This document shows positions 51,636 through 60,334 of a DNA stretch of 64,000 nt, in pieces (position 1 is the first letter of the stretch; each line of letters opens with the position of its first letter). Source of the stretch: Oscillospiraceae bacterium (GTDB lineage Bacteria > Bacillota > Clostridia > Oscillospirales > Ruminococcaceae). A program made the position numbers and the translations under genes. Under the pieces are notes generated by a model that had not been told where the DNA came from, did no database searches, and saw only the letters and a list, made by a program, of their open reading frames with translations. The DNA lies in the NCBI GenBank assembly GCA_031280965.1, contig JAITFZ010000022.1:1-64000 (forward strand), read 5' to 3'.

Positions 51636-53385
51636 GACAAAAATCGTTTGCACACTCGGGCCTGCCACCGCTGACGATGCGGTTCTGCGGGAACTCATGA
51701 AAAGCGGTATGAATGTGGCGCGGCAGAATTTTTCCCACGGCGACCACGAAAGCCACACAAAAACTTTTAAACAGGTTAAAAGAATCCGCGAGGAATTAAA
51801 CCTGCCAATCGCATCCCTGCTTGACACAAACGGTCCGGAAGTAAGGGTGAAGACCTTTCGAGAAGGTAAAGTAACTTTGGTTGACAAGCAGACGTTCACG
51901 CTTACTACCGAGGAAGTAGAGGGTACAAGCGAATTTGTTTCCATTACTTATAAGGGATTGGCGAACGACATAGATATCGGGACTTCGATTTTGCTTGACG
52001 ACGGTATGATTGAGCTTAAAGTTACCGATATTGTGCAGAACGGCGAAGAAACGGACATAATTACCCGCGTGGTTCACGGCGGGGTGCTTTCTGACAGAAA
52101 ATCCGCTAATTTCCCGGGAATTAAGCTTTCACTGCCGTATATTTCAACGCGGGACAGAGGGGATATTATCTTCGGGGCAAAGCTCGGCTTTGATTATATC
52201 GCCGCGTCTTTTGTAAGGCGTGATGAGGATATTCTCGAAATCCGTAAAATCCTGGAGGAAAACAACTGCAGCGATGTGAGAATTATTGCCAAAATTGAAA
52301 ATCAGGAAGGCGTAGACAACATCGAAGACATAATTCGCGTTTCGGACGGCATAATGGTAGCGCGGGGCGATATGGGGGTGGAAATTGCCTTTGAGGAACT
52401 TCCGCGTATTCAAAAAGAGCTGATTAGAAAAGCCTATTTCGCGGGGAAGCCGGTGATTACGGCGACTCAAATGCTTGAATCCATGGTTACTAAGCCGCGC
52501 CCGACCCGTGCCGAAACAACCGACGTTGCGAACGCGATTTACGACGGTACGAGCGCCTTAATGCTTTCAGGCGAAACTGCGGCGGGTGCGTTTCCGGTTG
52601 AAGCTTTGCGGACGATGGTTAAAATTGCCGAGCGCACCGAAAAAAACATAGATTACACCAAGCGTTTCCGCACGCTCGAATGTGACCTTGGGGTCAATGT
52701 AACTAACGCTATAGCCCACGCAACGGTGACAACCGCTTTAGATTTACGGGCGGAGGCGATTCTGACAGTAACTCACGGCGGGAACACGGCGCGTCTGCTC
52801 TCTAAGTTCCGGTCATGCCGTCCTGTTCTCGGCTGTACGCCGAGCAAAAGGACATGGCGGCAACTCGGCATGAGCTGGGGCGTGGTTCCTATATTAACAG
52901 AAGAAAAGGACAGGGATACGTCATATGACGAACTGCTTCATCACGCGGTAGACCGGGCGGTTGAGGAGGGTCATCTTGAAAACGGCGACCTCGTGGTTAT
53001 AACGGCGGGAGTGCCGCTCGGAGTTTCCGGCACGACAAACCTCATGAAAGTGCAAACGGTGGGTGATGTTTTGGTAAGCGGGAGCGGCGTTACTAAAAAA
53101 AGCATAACCGCGCCGCTTTGTGTTGCGCTCACTGACGAAGAAGCGCTCGAAAGCTTCGAGAACGGCGATATTTTAGTAATGCCTAAAACCGACAACAAGC
53201 TTATGAGGGTTTTGCGTTCGGCGGGCGGGCTTATTGTTGAGGAAGAAGGGCTTGACAGTCATGCGGCGATAGTCGGGCTGACGCTTGATATTCCTGTAAT
53301 TGTCGGCGCGAAGAACGCAACGAAAATATTGAAAAGCGGCGTTGCGGTGACGCTTGACGCTAATAAAGGTATGGTGCTTAACTAA
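51628..53385 (+). CDS. pyk: Pyruvate kinase with C-terminal swivelling domain
   Basis: Makes pyruvate and ATP from phosphoenolpyruvate. 585 residues: standard core (KIVCTLGPAT, KIENQEGVDNI, MVARGDMGVE, TATQMLESM, SGETAAG) plus the extra C-terminal PEP-utilising-like domain found in Bacillus and Clostridia, here with GLDSHAAIVGLTLDIPVIVG in place of the strict TSHAA motif. Overlaps the amylase stop by eight bases. A strong terminator follows. Confidence 0.96.
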   Translation: MNKTKIVCTLGPATADDAVLRELMKSGMNVARQNFSHGDHESHTKTFKQVKRIREELNLPIASLLDTNGPEVRVKTFREGKVTLVDKQTFTLTTEEVEGTSEFVSITYKGLANDIDIGTSILLDDGMIELKVTDIVQNGEETDIITRVVHGGVLSDRKSANFPGIKLSLPYISTRDRGDIIFGAKLGFDYIAASFVRRDEDILEIRKILEENNCSDVRIIAKIENQEGVDNIEDIIRVSDGIMVARGDMGVEIAFEELPRIQKELIRKAYFAGKPVITATQMLESMVTKPRPTRAETTDVANAIYDGTSALMLSGETAAGAFPVEALRTMVKIAERTEKNIDYTKRFRTLECDLGVNVTNAIAHATVTTALDLRAEAILTVTHGGNTARLLSKFRSCRPVLGCTPSKRTWRQLGMSWGVVPILTEEKDRDTSYDELLHHAVDRAVEEGHLENGDLVVITAGVPLGVSGTTNLMKVQTVGDVLVSGSGVTKKSITAPLCVALTDEEALESFENGDILVMPKTDNKLMRVLRSAGGLIVEEEGLDSHAAIVGLTLDIPVIVGAKNATKILKSGVAVTLDANKGMVLN

Positions 53386-53396
53386 CTAACTAACTT

Positions 53397-53450
53397 CAAA
53401 ACCACCCCTTGATTGCGGAATTAACTTTCCGCAATCAAGGGGTGGTTTTG
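53397..53450. terminator. Bidirectional terminator between pyk and pilT
   Basis: A perfect 23-base inverted repeat (53397-53419 with 53428-53450) around an 8-base loop, with AAAA/TTTT at the stem ends on both strands. Separates two convergent genes. Confidence 0.92.
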
Positions 53451-53462
53451 ATTAAAATATTT

Positions 53463-54632
53463 TCAGTTCAGTTCCGGTCTTGCAAGCGGGTCGTCCATCA
53501 GCTTCCTTGTGCCTGCCTTAGCGCTGACCGCTGTATTCGAGTGTGCGGTTTTAAGGTTCATGTACGCCGCGTCAAGATAACGTATAAACTCGTTCGGTTC
53601 CTGACAGCGGGTCAGAGCCTCTTCTCTCTTAATCCTGCTCTGCGCCGTTAGCCTTGCCAAATCCTGGTCAAGCGTGAACATGCCTTTTGCCCGCCCTGTT
53701 GCAATCGCGCTCGGAATCTGATAGGTCTTGCCTTCGCGGATTAACGCGGAAATAGCGTCTGTGCTGTTCAGCAGTTCCATCGCCGCTACGCGCCCCTGCC
53801 CGTCGGAAGTCGGAACGAGCGTCTGCGATACAATGCCTACAACGTTGTTCGCAAGCTGTGAGCGGCACTGCCCCTGTGAGTGTGGCGGGTAGGTGTCGAT
53901 TATACGGTCGAGCGTTTCCGCCGCGCCGGTGGTATGTAGGGTAGACATAACAAGGTGTCCGGTTTCTGCCGCCGTTACCGCCGCGGAAATCGTTTCGTGG
54001 TCACGCATTTCTCCCACGAGTATAACGTCGGGGTCTTCACGGAGCGCGGCTCTGAGAGCAAGCGCGAAACTGTTGACGTCAACGTTAACTTCGCGCTGGT
54101 TTATCATTGACTGCTTGTGTGTATGCAGATACTCTATCGGGTCTTCTATAGTGATGATATGGCAGTTTTTGTAGCGGTTAATGTGGTCAATCATTGCGGC
54201 AAGGGTTGTGGATTTACCCGAGCCGGTAGGGCCCGTTACGAGAATCAGCCCTCTCGGACGCAATGAGAAATCCGCCAAAAGCGGAGGCAACATTAAATCG
54301 TTGAGCGTCGGAATATCATTGCGTAACAATCTGAACGCTATAGCGTGATAACCGCGCTGACGATAGACGTTGACCCTGTGGCGGTGTCCCGCCGCGCTGA
54401 CATAGGAGAAGTCCGCGTCGTCGCCGCGCTGAATGACCTGTTTGTGCTTTAATGTGGTAATCTGATTAATTACGTTGACTATAATCGGCTCGGTACAGTC
54501 GGGATAACCATGAAGTTTTTGAATACGTCCGTGCAAACGCACCATCGGCGGCAACCCCGCCGTAAAGTGCAGGTCAGAACAACCAAGCTCACGAGATTCG
54601 TCAAGAATATCGTTAATCATTACATCTTTCAC
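53463..54632 (-). CDS. pilT: Type IV pilus retraction ATPase PilT
   Basis: Hexameric ATPase that pulls in type IV pili. 389 residues from GTG 54632 behind GGAG. N-terminal PAS-like half (SDLHFTAGLPPM), Walker A GPTGSGKSTT (about 134-143), Asp box EDPIEYLH, Walker B VILVGEMRD, His box HLVMSTLHTT, and the retraction signature AIRNLIRE seen here as AISALIRE. No pilB, pilC, pilin or prepilin peptidase is near; the rest of the system must be elsewhere or missing. Confidence 0.93.
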   Translation of the reverse strand: MKDVMINDILDESRELGCSDLHFTAGLPPMVRLHGRIQKLHGYPDCTEPIIVNVINQITTLKHKQVIQRGDDADFSYVSAAGHRHRVNVYRQRGYHAIAFRLLRNDIPTLNDLMLPPLLADFSLRPRGLILVTGPTGSGKSTTLAAMIDHINRYKNCHIITIEDPIEYLHTHKQSMINQREVNVDVNSFALALRAALREDPDVILVGEMRDHETISAAVTAAETGHLVMSTLHTTGAAETLDRIIDTYPPHSQGQCRSQLANNVVGIVSQTLVPTSDGQGRVAAMELLNSTDAISALIREGKTYQIPSAIATGRAKGMFTLDQDLARLTAQSRIKREEALTRCQEPNEFIRYLDAAYMNLKTAHSNTAVSAKAGTRKLMDDPLARPELN

Positions 54633-54700
54633 GGAATCAATCTCCTTCGCATATAATAGGGTCTGTAGGGAGCGACGGCGGCAACCGCTCTGTTACGCCG

Positions 54701-55177
54701 TTAGATTTCAACGATTTTCATTTTTATTGTCATATCTTCTGCAGTTTCGATTATTCCGTATGTAGGCGGATTTTTCCCTCTCGGTTCGCTTAAACTGCCC
54801 GGATTCATTACATATACGTTGTTGATAAAATCGGTTTTATAAATATGAGTGTGGGCATAGAGCGCGATTTGGCACTCATGGAAGATAGCTCTGTCCAAAA
54901 GTTGGTCGAGTCCGTCGCTTACGCCGAGGGAGTGACCGTGGGCGCAGATAATTTTAAGCCCTCCGACGGTTATGACGCGCTCTTCTTTAATGCTTCCGTG
55001 GTCTGCGTCACCCTTGACAAAAACAAACTTCATATTAGGGTAGAGGTTCGCAACATCTATTAACTCATATTGCCCGTCACCGAGGTGAATGAATAAATCG
55101 GCGTCAGTATTGGCTTCTGCCACGCTTTTGAGTATATGAAAGTCTTTATGCGAATCCGCTACTACCGTTATTTTCAT
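54701..55177 (-). CDS. YfcE/MJ0936-family metallophosphodiesterase
   Basis: A small dimetal phosphodiesterase, 158 residues from ATG 55177 (the longer frame to 55210 has no better start; GGAAGG lies upstream at a long distance). Metal motifs in order: ADSHKD for the usual DxH, LGDGQ for GDxx, KGDADH for GNCD, CAHGH for GHGH, YAHTH for GHTH. Homologues hydrolyse simple phosphodiesters in vitro; the cell substrate is unknown. Own promoter at 55223-55251. Confidence 0.88.
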   Translation of the reverse strand: MKITVVADSHKDFHILKSVAEANTDADLFIHLGDGQYELIDVANLYPNMKFVFVKGDADHGSIKEERVITVGGLKIICAHGHSLGVSDGLDQLLDRAIFHECQIALYAHTHIYKTDFINNVYVMNPGSLSEPRGKNPPTYGIIETAEDMTIKMKIVEI

Positions 55178-55222
55178 TTTATGAATCAATCCTTCCCAGA
55201 ATAATAACATGCTGTAAGTATT

Positions 55223-55251
55223 ATTATAACTAAAATATTCCGAAAAGTCAA
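55223..55251 (-). promoter_or_regulatory. Promoter of the YfcE-type gene
   Basis: On the minus strand TTGACT (55251-55246), 17-base spacer, TATAAT (55228-55223), 46 bases before the ATG. Confidence 0.75.
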
Positions 55252-55289
55252 TCCATTTCTGCTAAAACTTTACAGAAAGATGTTTTGCT

Positions 55290-55321
55290 GTGATTTTTCC
55301 TGCCCGCGGCAAGGAAATCAC
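55290..55321. repeat. Imperfect hairpin between divergent genes
   Basis: GTGATTT (55290-55296) pairs with AAATCAC (55315-55321), and the inside TTCCTGCC / GGCAAGGA continues the stem with a bulge. It lies between the YfcE promoter and the 55392 gene, with no T tract. An operator or a leader hairpin are both possible. Confidence 0.4.
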
Positions 55322-55391
55322 AAAAGCTGTTCTTCTTGTTAAAATACATAATTCCATATTTTAATTAATAAACTGTAGGGAGGCGATATAT

Positions 55392-55619
55392 ATGACAGGC
55401 ATGGAAAAACTGCTTAAAACCGCAAGCCTAAAACTCGGAATGAGTCCTGAAAGCCTGATGGGTGCGCTCGAAAAAGGGGACATGAACAGTATACTTGCGA
55501 ACATGAACCCGTCCGACAAGCAAAAAATCAAGTCTGTTCTCGAAAACGGCACGGCTATGGAAAAACTTATGCTGAACCCGCAAGCCGCCGCGATGATGAA
55601 ACAAATGGGTAAAAAATAA
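55392..55619 (+). CDS. Small helical protein of unknown function
   Basis: 75 residues, not recognised by name. GGGAGGCG precedes the ATG. Mostly helix with Met, Leu, Lys and Asn; the end reads LMLNPQAAAMMKQMGKK, loosely like an STI1-type NP...MM motif, but that is only resemblance. No membrane segment or Cys. First of five plus-strand genes (55392-57329) with short gaps, likely an operon. I recall similar small proteins paired with the next gene in other Clostridia, but give no function. Confidence 0.7.
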   Translation: MTGMEKLLKTASLKLGMSPESLMGALEKGDMNSILANMNPSDKQKIKSVLENGTAMEKLMLNPQAAAMMKQMGKK

Positions 55620-55634
55620 ATGAGGTGAGGCGTT

Positions 55635-56033
55635 GTGGCACAAGCTAACAATGGCGGCAGCCGCCCTCAGATGTCAGAAATGCTGCAATCGCTTCTTTCG
55701 GCACTGAACAGCGAGGATTCGGGTGAAAAGGCTTCGTCTGACAGCGGCTTCGGCTCAGCCGACGAAAGCTTTTCAACCGGCGAAAACGCAGGCGCAGGCT
55801 TTGACTTCGGGAGCTTTTTCGAGAACATTGACCTTGAAATGCTGATGAAAGCCGGCGAAATCTTTGCCCGTTTCAACAGCCCGGACAAAAACACCGAACT
55901 TCTGCGCGCCTTAAAGCCGCATATGCGGGAGGAGAACCGGGAAAAAATAGATACCGCCATAAAGCTAATCAAGATTACGGCGCTGTTGCCGTTTCTGCGG
56001 GAAAGCGGGCTGTTTGATAAAATGTTTAACTAA
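55635..56033 (+). CDS. Conserved Clostridia-type protein of unknown function
   Basis: 132 residues from GTG 55635 behind TGAGGTGAGG. Residues 1-65 are Ser/Gly/Glu-rich and likely disordered; residues 70-132 are helical with a pattern of the type LLRALKPHMREENREKID followed by KLIKITALLPFLRESGLF. Comparable C-terminal halves occur in uncharacterised Firmicutes proteins. Lies 15 bases after the 75-residue gene, suggesting co-function. Confidence 0.72.
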   Translation: MAQANNGGSRPQMSEMLQSLLSALNSEDSGEKASSDSGFGSADESFSTGENAGAGFDFGSFFENIDLEMLMKAGEIFARFNSPDKNTELLRALKPHMREENREKIDTAIKLIKITALLPFLRESGLFDKMFN

Positions 56034-56079
56034 CGGGGGCGGCTGACCCGTCCCTGCATATACGTAGGAGGGTTATTTA

Positions 56080-56952
56080 ATGGAGTGGAAGCAAACTCAT
56101 ATTCCTAAAAACGAGCTTGAAAAAAAGCAGTCGGATTATGCTAAGATGGCTATGGATATGGCAAAACGGGCGAAACACATCCCGGAAAAGCCTAAACCCG
56201 AATCGGCACCCGAGCCGGTTATTGCACAGAAGGTCGCGGAAAAGCCGGCGGTTGCCGAGGAAGTTGTTGAGAAAACTGTTGAAAAGCCGGTAATTATTAA
56301 GAAAATCATTGAGAAGCCGATGGTTATCAAGAAAATCATTGAGAAACCAGTGATTGTTGAGAAAGTGGTGGAGAAAGTTATAGAAAAGCCTCCCGAGGTA
56401 ATTATCGAGAAGGTTCCTGTTCCTGTTGTCATAGAGAAAGTAGTGGAAAAAGAACCTGTAATTATCGAAAACAAAACTGAACAGAAAACCACAATAAATC
56501 TCAATCAAAGCAAGAAAATCGAAATAAACGCCGATGTGGACGTAAATGTAAACGCCGCCGCACTTCTCGCGAAAGGCAAGACAAACATTGCGCCCCGTGA
56601 AAATGTACAGGAGCTTTTAAAAGAAGAAGCGGAGAAGTTCGAGCCGCAGGAAATTGAGTTTCCGGGCGACGAGGTAATCGAAGAGCTTTGCGAGGAAGAG
56701 GAAGAGGAGGAAGAAACCGAGTATCCTTTTGAGAGCTTCGAGAGCTGTGAGTGCGAAAAGCCTGTACGTCAGCGCCGCTGTGAGAATTCAGCGCCCCCGA
56801 ACTTCAATAAATACATAAACGAGCATAACAGGCGCAACTGTTGTAACAGCCGTTCCGCGTCTGCCAACCGAGCCGATTCCGGCAGAGGCTTTTCTACCGG
56901 CGGGGGCGGCCCTCCCGGGGGATTTTCATGGAAAGATTTCAAAAAAAACTAA
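56080..56952 (+). CDS. Val/Ile-Glu-Lys-Pro repeat protein with Cys-containing tail
   Basis: Function unknown, 290 residues. N-terminal ~45 residues are helical and charged. From about 55 to 130 the chain is a run of (I/V)-(I/V)-E-K-P and IIKKIIEKP-type units, which would form an extended rod. Then a more ordinary segment (NLNQSKKIEINADVDVNVNA), an acidic patch of nine or more Glu (about 200-215), and a C-terminal part with CECEKP, RRCEN and NRRNCCNSR and a Gly-rich end. No signal or membrane segment. A structural or surface-layer role such as in spore coats is only a guess. AGGAGGG precedes the ATG. Confidence 0.7.
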   Translation: MEWKQTHIPKNELEKKQSDYAKMAMDMAKRAKHIPEKPKPESAPEPVIAQKVAEKPAVAEEVVEKTVEKPVIIKKIIEKPMVIKKIIEKPVIVEKVVEKVIEKPPEVIIEKVPVPVVIEKVVEKEPVIIENKTEQKTTINLNQSKKIEINADVDVNVNAAALLAKGKTNIAPRENVQELLKEEAEKFEPQEIEFPGDEVIEELCEEEEEEEETEYPFESFESCECEKPVRQRRCENSAPPNFNKYINEHNRRNCCNSRSASANRADSGRGFSTGGGGPPGGFSWKDFKKN

Positions 56953-57074
56953 GTATTGACGCCATTCTCAGCGACAGGGACTTAATGCTTCTGGCTGTCC
57001 TGCTTATAATTCTGCTATCCGAGGGTGCGGAACTGCCGCTTGTTATGGCGCTTGCGTATATTCTTTTGTTTTGA
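56928..57074 (+). CDS. 48-residue membrane peptide overlapping the previous gene
   Basis: ATG 56928 is six bases after GGGGGA and overlaps the 56080 gene end by 25 bases in another frame. Sequence starts MERFQKKLSIDAILSDRD and then has one hydrophobic helix (LMLLAVLLIILL, about 19-30), a short acidic break and a second hydrophobic stretch (LPLVMALAYILLF). Coding is supported by the ribosome site, the coupling and a sensible amphipathic then membrane layout. Function unknown. Confidence 0.65.
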   Translation: MERFQKKLSIDAILSDRDLMLLAVLLIILLSEGAELPLVMALAYILLF

Positions 57075-57119
57075 AACAGCGGAAAAATTTAGTGTATATT
57101 TTCACGGTTTTTGTGAAAG

Positions 57120-57150
57120 ATAATATCAGGCATAATCTGCCTGATATTAT
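57120..57150. repeat. Inverted repeat ahead of the 57177 gene
   Basis: ATAATATCAGGCA (57120-57132), loop TAATC, TGCCTGATATTAT (57138-57150): a perfect 13-base stem. The TATTCTTTATAG after it is a weak T tract. It may end the preceding operon or act as an operator for the 50-residue gene. Confidence 0.6.
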
Positions 57151-57176
57151 TCTTTATAGTTTAAAGGAGAAGAGTC

Positions 57177-57329
57177 ATGGGCAAGAAAAACAAGGGCGGC
57201 GGTAATAATAATAACAGGAACAGCGCCGCGAACCGCGACCCCGCGCCTCAGCAAACAAGTTCGGCAAACAACTCGAATGAAAGGCAGAATACACAAACGC
57301 AGAATCAATCAAGGGCGAAAGGGGGTTAA
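57177..57329 (+). CDS. 50-residue Asn/Gln-rich basic protein
   Basis: AAAGGAG eight bases ahead of ATG 57177. MGKKNKGGGNNNNRNSAANR then Gln/Asn/Ser, ending QSRAKGG. Low complexity, basic and probably disordered. Small proteins of this composition are seen among spore-associated (SASP-like or coat) peptides, but no family motif is visible. The last five codons are inside the stem of the terminator at 57313-57341. Confidence 0.6.
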   Translation: MGKKNKGGGNNNNRNSAANRDPAPQQTSSANNSNERQNTQTQNQSRAKGG

Positions 57330-57341
57330 ACCCTTTCGCCC
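57313..57341 (+). terminator. Terminator overlapping a stop codon
   Basis: GGGCGAAAGGG (57313-57323), loop GGTTAAA that contains the TAA stop, CCCTTTCGCCC (57331-57341), then GGCTTTTA. Ends the plus-strand cluster just before hemW, which converges. Confidence 0.75.
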
Positions 57342-57346
57342 GGCTT

Positions 57347-58456
57347 TTATGTGGGGAGAAACTGCTCAGCCGGCTCGGTTATCAGCTTGTTAATAATTTG
57401 GTTTGAAACCAAAAACCCTTCCTGCGTGATAGCCACGCCCCTGTCGGTTATTCTGAGATAATCCGGCGGCACTAACCTGCATCTTTTCAGCAATGCGTCT
57501 TTCCCGACCCCGAAGCCCCCGCATTCCGCGAAAGTAAGCCCTTCAACAAGACGCAATTTCAGCATTGCATACTCCTCAAAACTGCCCGCCGCTGTATCGG
57601 CGCTACGCTTTTCTGTTATAATTACCTGTTGTATGTTGGCTTTTGTGAACTCCCGAACATCGCCGATTACAAAAAACCTTTCGCCGTCATAGAAAGAATG
57701 AGCCGCTGCACCGATTCCAAGATATTCTTCACTTTTCCAATATTTAAGGTTATGCCTGCACTCGCGGTCTTTTTTGGCGAAGTTGCTGATTTCATATTGC
57801 ATGAACCCGTGTTCCTCAAGCGCGCTTGCCGCCGCGAGGTAAATCTGCGCCGTCAAGTTTTCGTCGGGCGGGTTCGCAGTACGTGCGAAAGGTGTGTTGG
57901 GTTCAATTTTCAGCATGTAAGCGGAAACGTGAGTTATATTAAGTCCGGTGAGGATTTTTATGCTTCTGCGTACACTGTCGGGCGTTTGCCCGGGAATCCC
58001 GAGCATTAAATCAACCGAAATATTTTTGAAGCCGCATTCAAGCGCAAGCTTTATCGAATTCGATGCGTCTTCCGATGTATGCGAGCGACCGAGTGCGCGG
58101 AGTTCCGCGTTTGACAGCGACTGCACACCGACAGAAAGCCTGTTAATCCCGCTGTTTTTCATCCATGAGAGAGATTCTCTCGTAATCGTGTTGGGGTTGG
58201 CTTCAACGGTAATTTCGGCGCCGTCCGCAAGTTTCAGCTTCCCCACAATACGGCAGACGTCCCGCCATGCCGCCGAGGGTGTTCCGCCGCCGAAATATAC
58301 AGTATCGTAACGTTCTTTGTAATGTTCGGCGTTTCTAATTACAGCGTCGGCGTAGGCGTAAGCGGCGCGGTCGCTGTATGCTGCGGAGAAAAAGTCGCAG
58401 TAAGGGCATTTTTGCAAACAGAAAGGAATGTGAATGTATAAGCCGAGTCCGGACAT
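57347..58456 (-). CDS. hemW: HemW-type radical SAM heme chaperone
   Basis: Long annotated as oxygen-independent coproporphyrinogen oxidase-like; members are thought to insert or carry heme. 369 residues from ATG 58456 (AAAGGGG ahead; the in-frame ATG at 58498 is in the gap). CFLQKCPYC-type cluster CxxxCxxC (Cys13, 17, 20), GGGTPS, EANPNT and GVQSLSNAELRALGRSH, and the HemW C-terminal domain. The extra N-terminal residues typical of true HemN are absent. Downstream of lepA, the common pair in Firmicutes. Confidence 0.92.
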   Translation of the reverse strand: MSGLGLYIHIPFCLQKCPYCDFFSAAYSDRAAYAYADAVIRNAEHYKERYDTVYFGGGTPSAAWRDVCRIVGKLKLADGAEITVEANPNTITRESLSWMKNSGINRLSVGVQSLSNAELRALGRSHTSEDASNSIKLALECGFKNISVDLMLGIPGQTPDSVRRSIKILTGLNITHVSAYMLKIEPNTPFARTANPPDENLTAQIYLAAASALEEHGFMQYEISNFAKKDRECRHNLKYWKSEEYLGIGAAAHSFYDGERFFVIGDVREFTKANIQQVIITEKRSADTAAGSFEEYAMLKLRLVEGLTFAECGGFGVGKDALLKRCRLVPPDYLRITDRGVAITQEGFLVSNQIINKLITEPAEQFLPT

Positions 58457-58477
58457 TGTGTTTCCCCTTTCTGTATC

Positions 58478-58507
58478 AATTGCGAAATACGAAAACAACA
58501 GCGTACT
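58478..58507. repeat. Dispersed intergenic repeat copy in the lepA-hemW gap
   Basis: AATTGCGAAATACGAAAACA (58478-58497) and the next ten bases match 22982-23011 in the fliF-fliG gap with about five changes. Only the left arm is present here, without its inverted partner. Confidence 0.6.
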
Positions 58508-58513
58508 TATGCA

Positions 58514-60319
58514 TCATGTATCAAGCTTCAGCACTGCCATAAACGCTTCCGGCGGCACTTCCACCGAGCCTAATTGCCGCATCTTCTTTTTTCCCTCTTT
58601 CTGCTTTTCGAGCAGTTTTTTCTTACGTGTGATGTCGCCGCCATAACATTTTGCAAGCACGTCCTTACGCATAGCTTTAACGGTTTCGCGGGCTATTATT
58701 TTCCCGCCGATTGCCGCCTGAATAGGCACTTCAAACAACTGGCGCGGGATATTGTCTTTAAGCTTTTCGGCAATTCTGCGCCCGCGGGCATACGCCTTAT
58801 CTGTGTGAACAATAAACGACAGCGCGTCTACCACATCGCCGTTGAGAAGCACATCAAGTTTTATCAGCTTCGACGGTACGAAGCCGCTGATGTCATAATC
58901 AAAGCTGGCGTAACCCCGCGTCTTGGATTTAAGCAGGTCGAAGAAGTCGTAAACAATTTCGTTAAGCGGCAGGTCAAAGTGCATATCTACGCGCTTTTCG
59001 TCAAGATACTTCATGTCCTTGAAAATTCCGCGCCGTTCAATACTTATTTCCATAATCGCGCCGATATATTCCGCCGGCGCAATTATATGCGCGTCGGTCA
59101 TAGGCTCGAAAGCCTGTGCGATTTCGGTCGGGTTCGGGTAATTCGCCGGATTGTCTATTTTTACAGTTTCGCCGCTTGTCATCTCGATTTCATAAATAAC
59201 AGACGGCGCGGTGGTAATCAGGTCTAAATTATACTCGCGCTCAAGCCGCTCCTGAATGATTTCCATGTGCAGGAGCCCGAGGAAGCCGCACCTAAATCCG
59301 AAGCCGAGCGCGTTTGACGTTTCTGCCTCGAAAGTCAGCGCCGCGTCATTAAGTCGGAGTTTTTCAAGCGCGTCTTTAAGGTCGTTGTACTTTGCGCCGT
59401 CAACGGGATAAATTCCGCTGAAAACCATGGGAAGCACCGGTCTGTAGCCCGGCAAAGGCTCTGCCGCAGGGTTCGCGGCACTTGTTACCGTATCGCCGAC
59501 CTGCGTGTCGCCGATTGATTTAATCGATGCGGCTATGAAGCCGACTTCGCCCGCTTTGAGTTCGTCTGCGGGAACCAAGCCCGTTGCGCCCATAAAACCA
59601 AGCTCGACTATCTGAAACTCCGCTCCGGTAGCCATTAGTTTAATCCTCTCGCCGGCGGACACCTTACCCTCCTTGATTCGGATATAGATGATTACGCCCT
59701 TGTAGAGGTCATAGTAGCTGTCGAAAATGAGCGCCTTTAACGGCGCGTCTGCATCGCCCACGGGCGGCGGCACAAGCTTTATTACCTGCTCAATTACATC
59801 GCGGATATTAACGCCGTTTTTAGCCGAAATGCACGGCGCGTCAAGCGCGGGTATGCCGATGACGTTTTCTATTTCCTCCTTGCACATTTCGGGGTCGGCG
59901 GCGGGGAGGTCGATTTTGTTTATAACAGGAACTATTTCTAAGTCGGCGTCAACCGCGAGGTAGGCGTTCGCGAGTGTTTGCGCTTCAATTCCCTGCGACG
60001 CATCCACAATCAGCACAGCCCCCTCACATGCGTTCAGCGAACGGCTGACTTCATAGCTGAAGTCAACATGCCCGGGGGTGTCGATTAGGTTCAGGATATA
60101 TTCTGCGCCGTCTGAAGCCGCATAATTCATGCGGACGGCGCGGGCTTTTATTGTTATGCCCCGCTCCCGCTCCAAATCCATGTTATCTAAAAGCTGTGCC
60201 TCCATGTCGCGAAGAGCGACAGTTTGCGTGAGTTCTAAAAGCCTGTCGGCAAGCGTAGACTTGCCGTGGTCTATATGCGCTATAATACAGAAATTGCGAA
60301 TATTGTTAGGGTAGTCCAA
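58514..60319 (-). CDS. lepA: Elongation factor 4 (LepA)
   Basis: Ribosome-binding GTPase that back-translocates or remodels stalled ribosomes. 601 residues. G motifs [28 protein letters not shown]-like domains; the LepA C-terminal domain with [16 protein letters not shown] and ending [13 protein letters not shown]. Starts at TTG 60319 with AGGAGG upstream. Followed by hemW after 57 bases. Confidence 0.97.
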   Translation of the reverse strand: MDYPNNIRNFCIIAHIDHGKSTLADRLLELTQTVALRDMEAQLLDNMDLERERGITIKARAVRMNYAASDGAEYILNLIDTPGHVDFSYEVSRSLNACEGAVLIVDASQGIEAQTLANAYLAVDADLEIVPVINKIDLPAADPEMCKEEIENVIGIPALDAPCISAKNGVNIRDVIEQVIKLVPPPVGDADAPLKALIFDSYYDLYKGVIIYIRIKEGKVSAGERIKLMATGAEFQIVELGFMGATGLVPADELKAGEVGFIAASIKSIGDTQVGDTVTSAANPAAEPLPGYRPVLPMVFSGIYPVDGAKYNDLKDALEKLRLNDAALTFEAETSNALGFGFRCGFLGLLHMEIIQERLEREYNLDLITTAPSVIYEIEMTSGETVKIDNPANYPNPTEIAQAFEPMTDAHIIAPAEYIGAIMEISIERRGIFKDMKYLDEKRVDMHFDLPLNEIVYDFFDLLKSKTRGYASFDYDISGFVPSKLIKLDVLLNGDVVDALSFIVHTDKAYARGRRIAEKLKDNIPRQLFEVPIQAAIGGKIIARETVKAMRKDVLAKCYGGDITRKKKLLEKQKEGKKKMRQLGSVEVPPEAFMAVLKLDT

Positions 60320-60334
60320 AAATTTTAATTCCTC

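Noticed and set aside
56077-56508. Two overlapping minus-strand ORFs rich in Phe/Leu/Asn or Ile/Thr/Phe
   Set aside because: Antisense of the I/V-E-K-P repeat; repetition in the real gene keeps the other frames open.
57120-57150. Considered as a strong terminator
   Set aside because: The stem is perfect but the T tract after it is broken, so I list it only as an inverted repeat.
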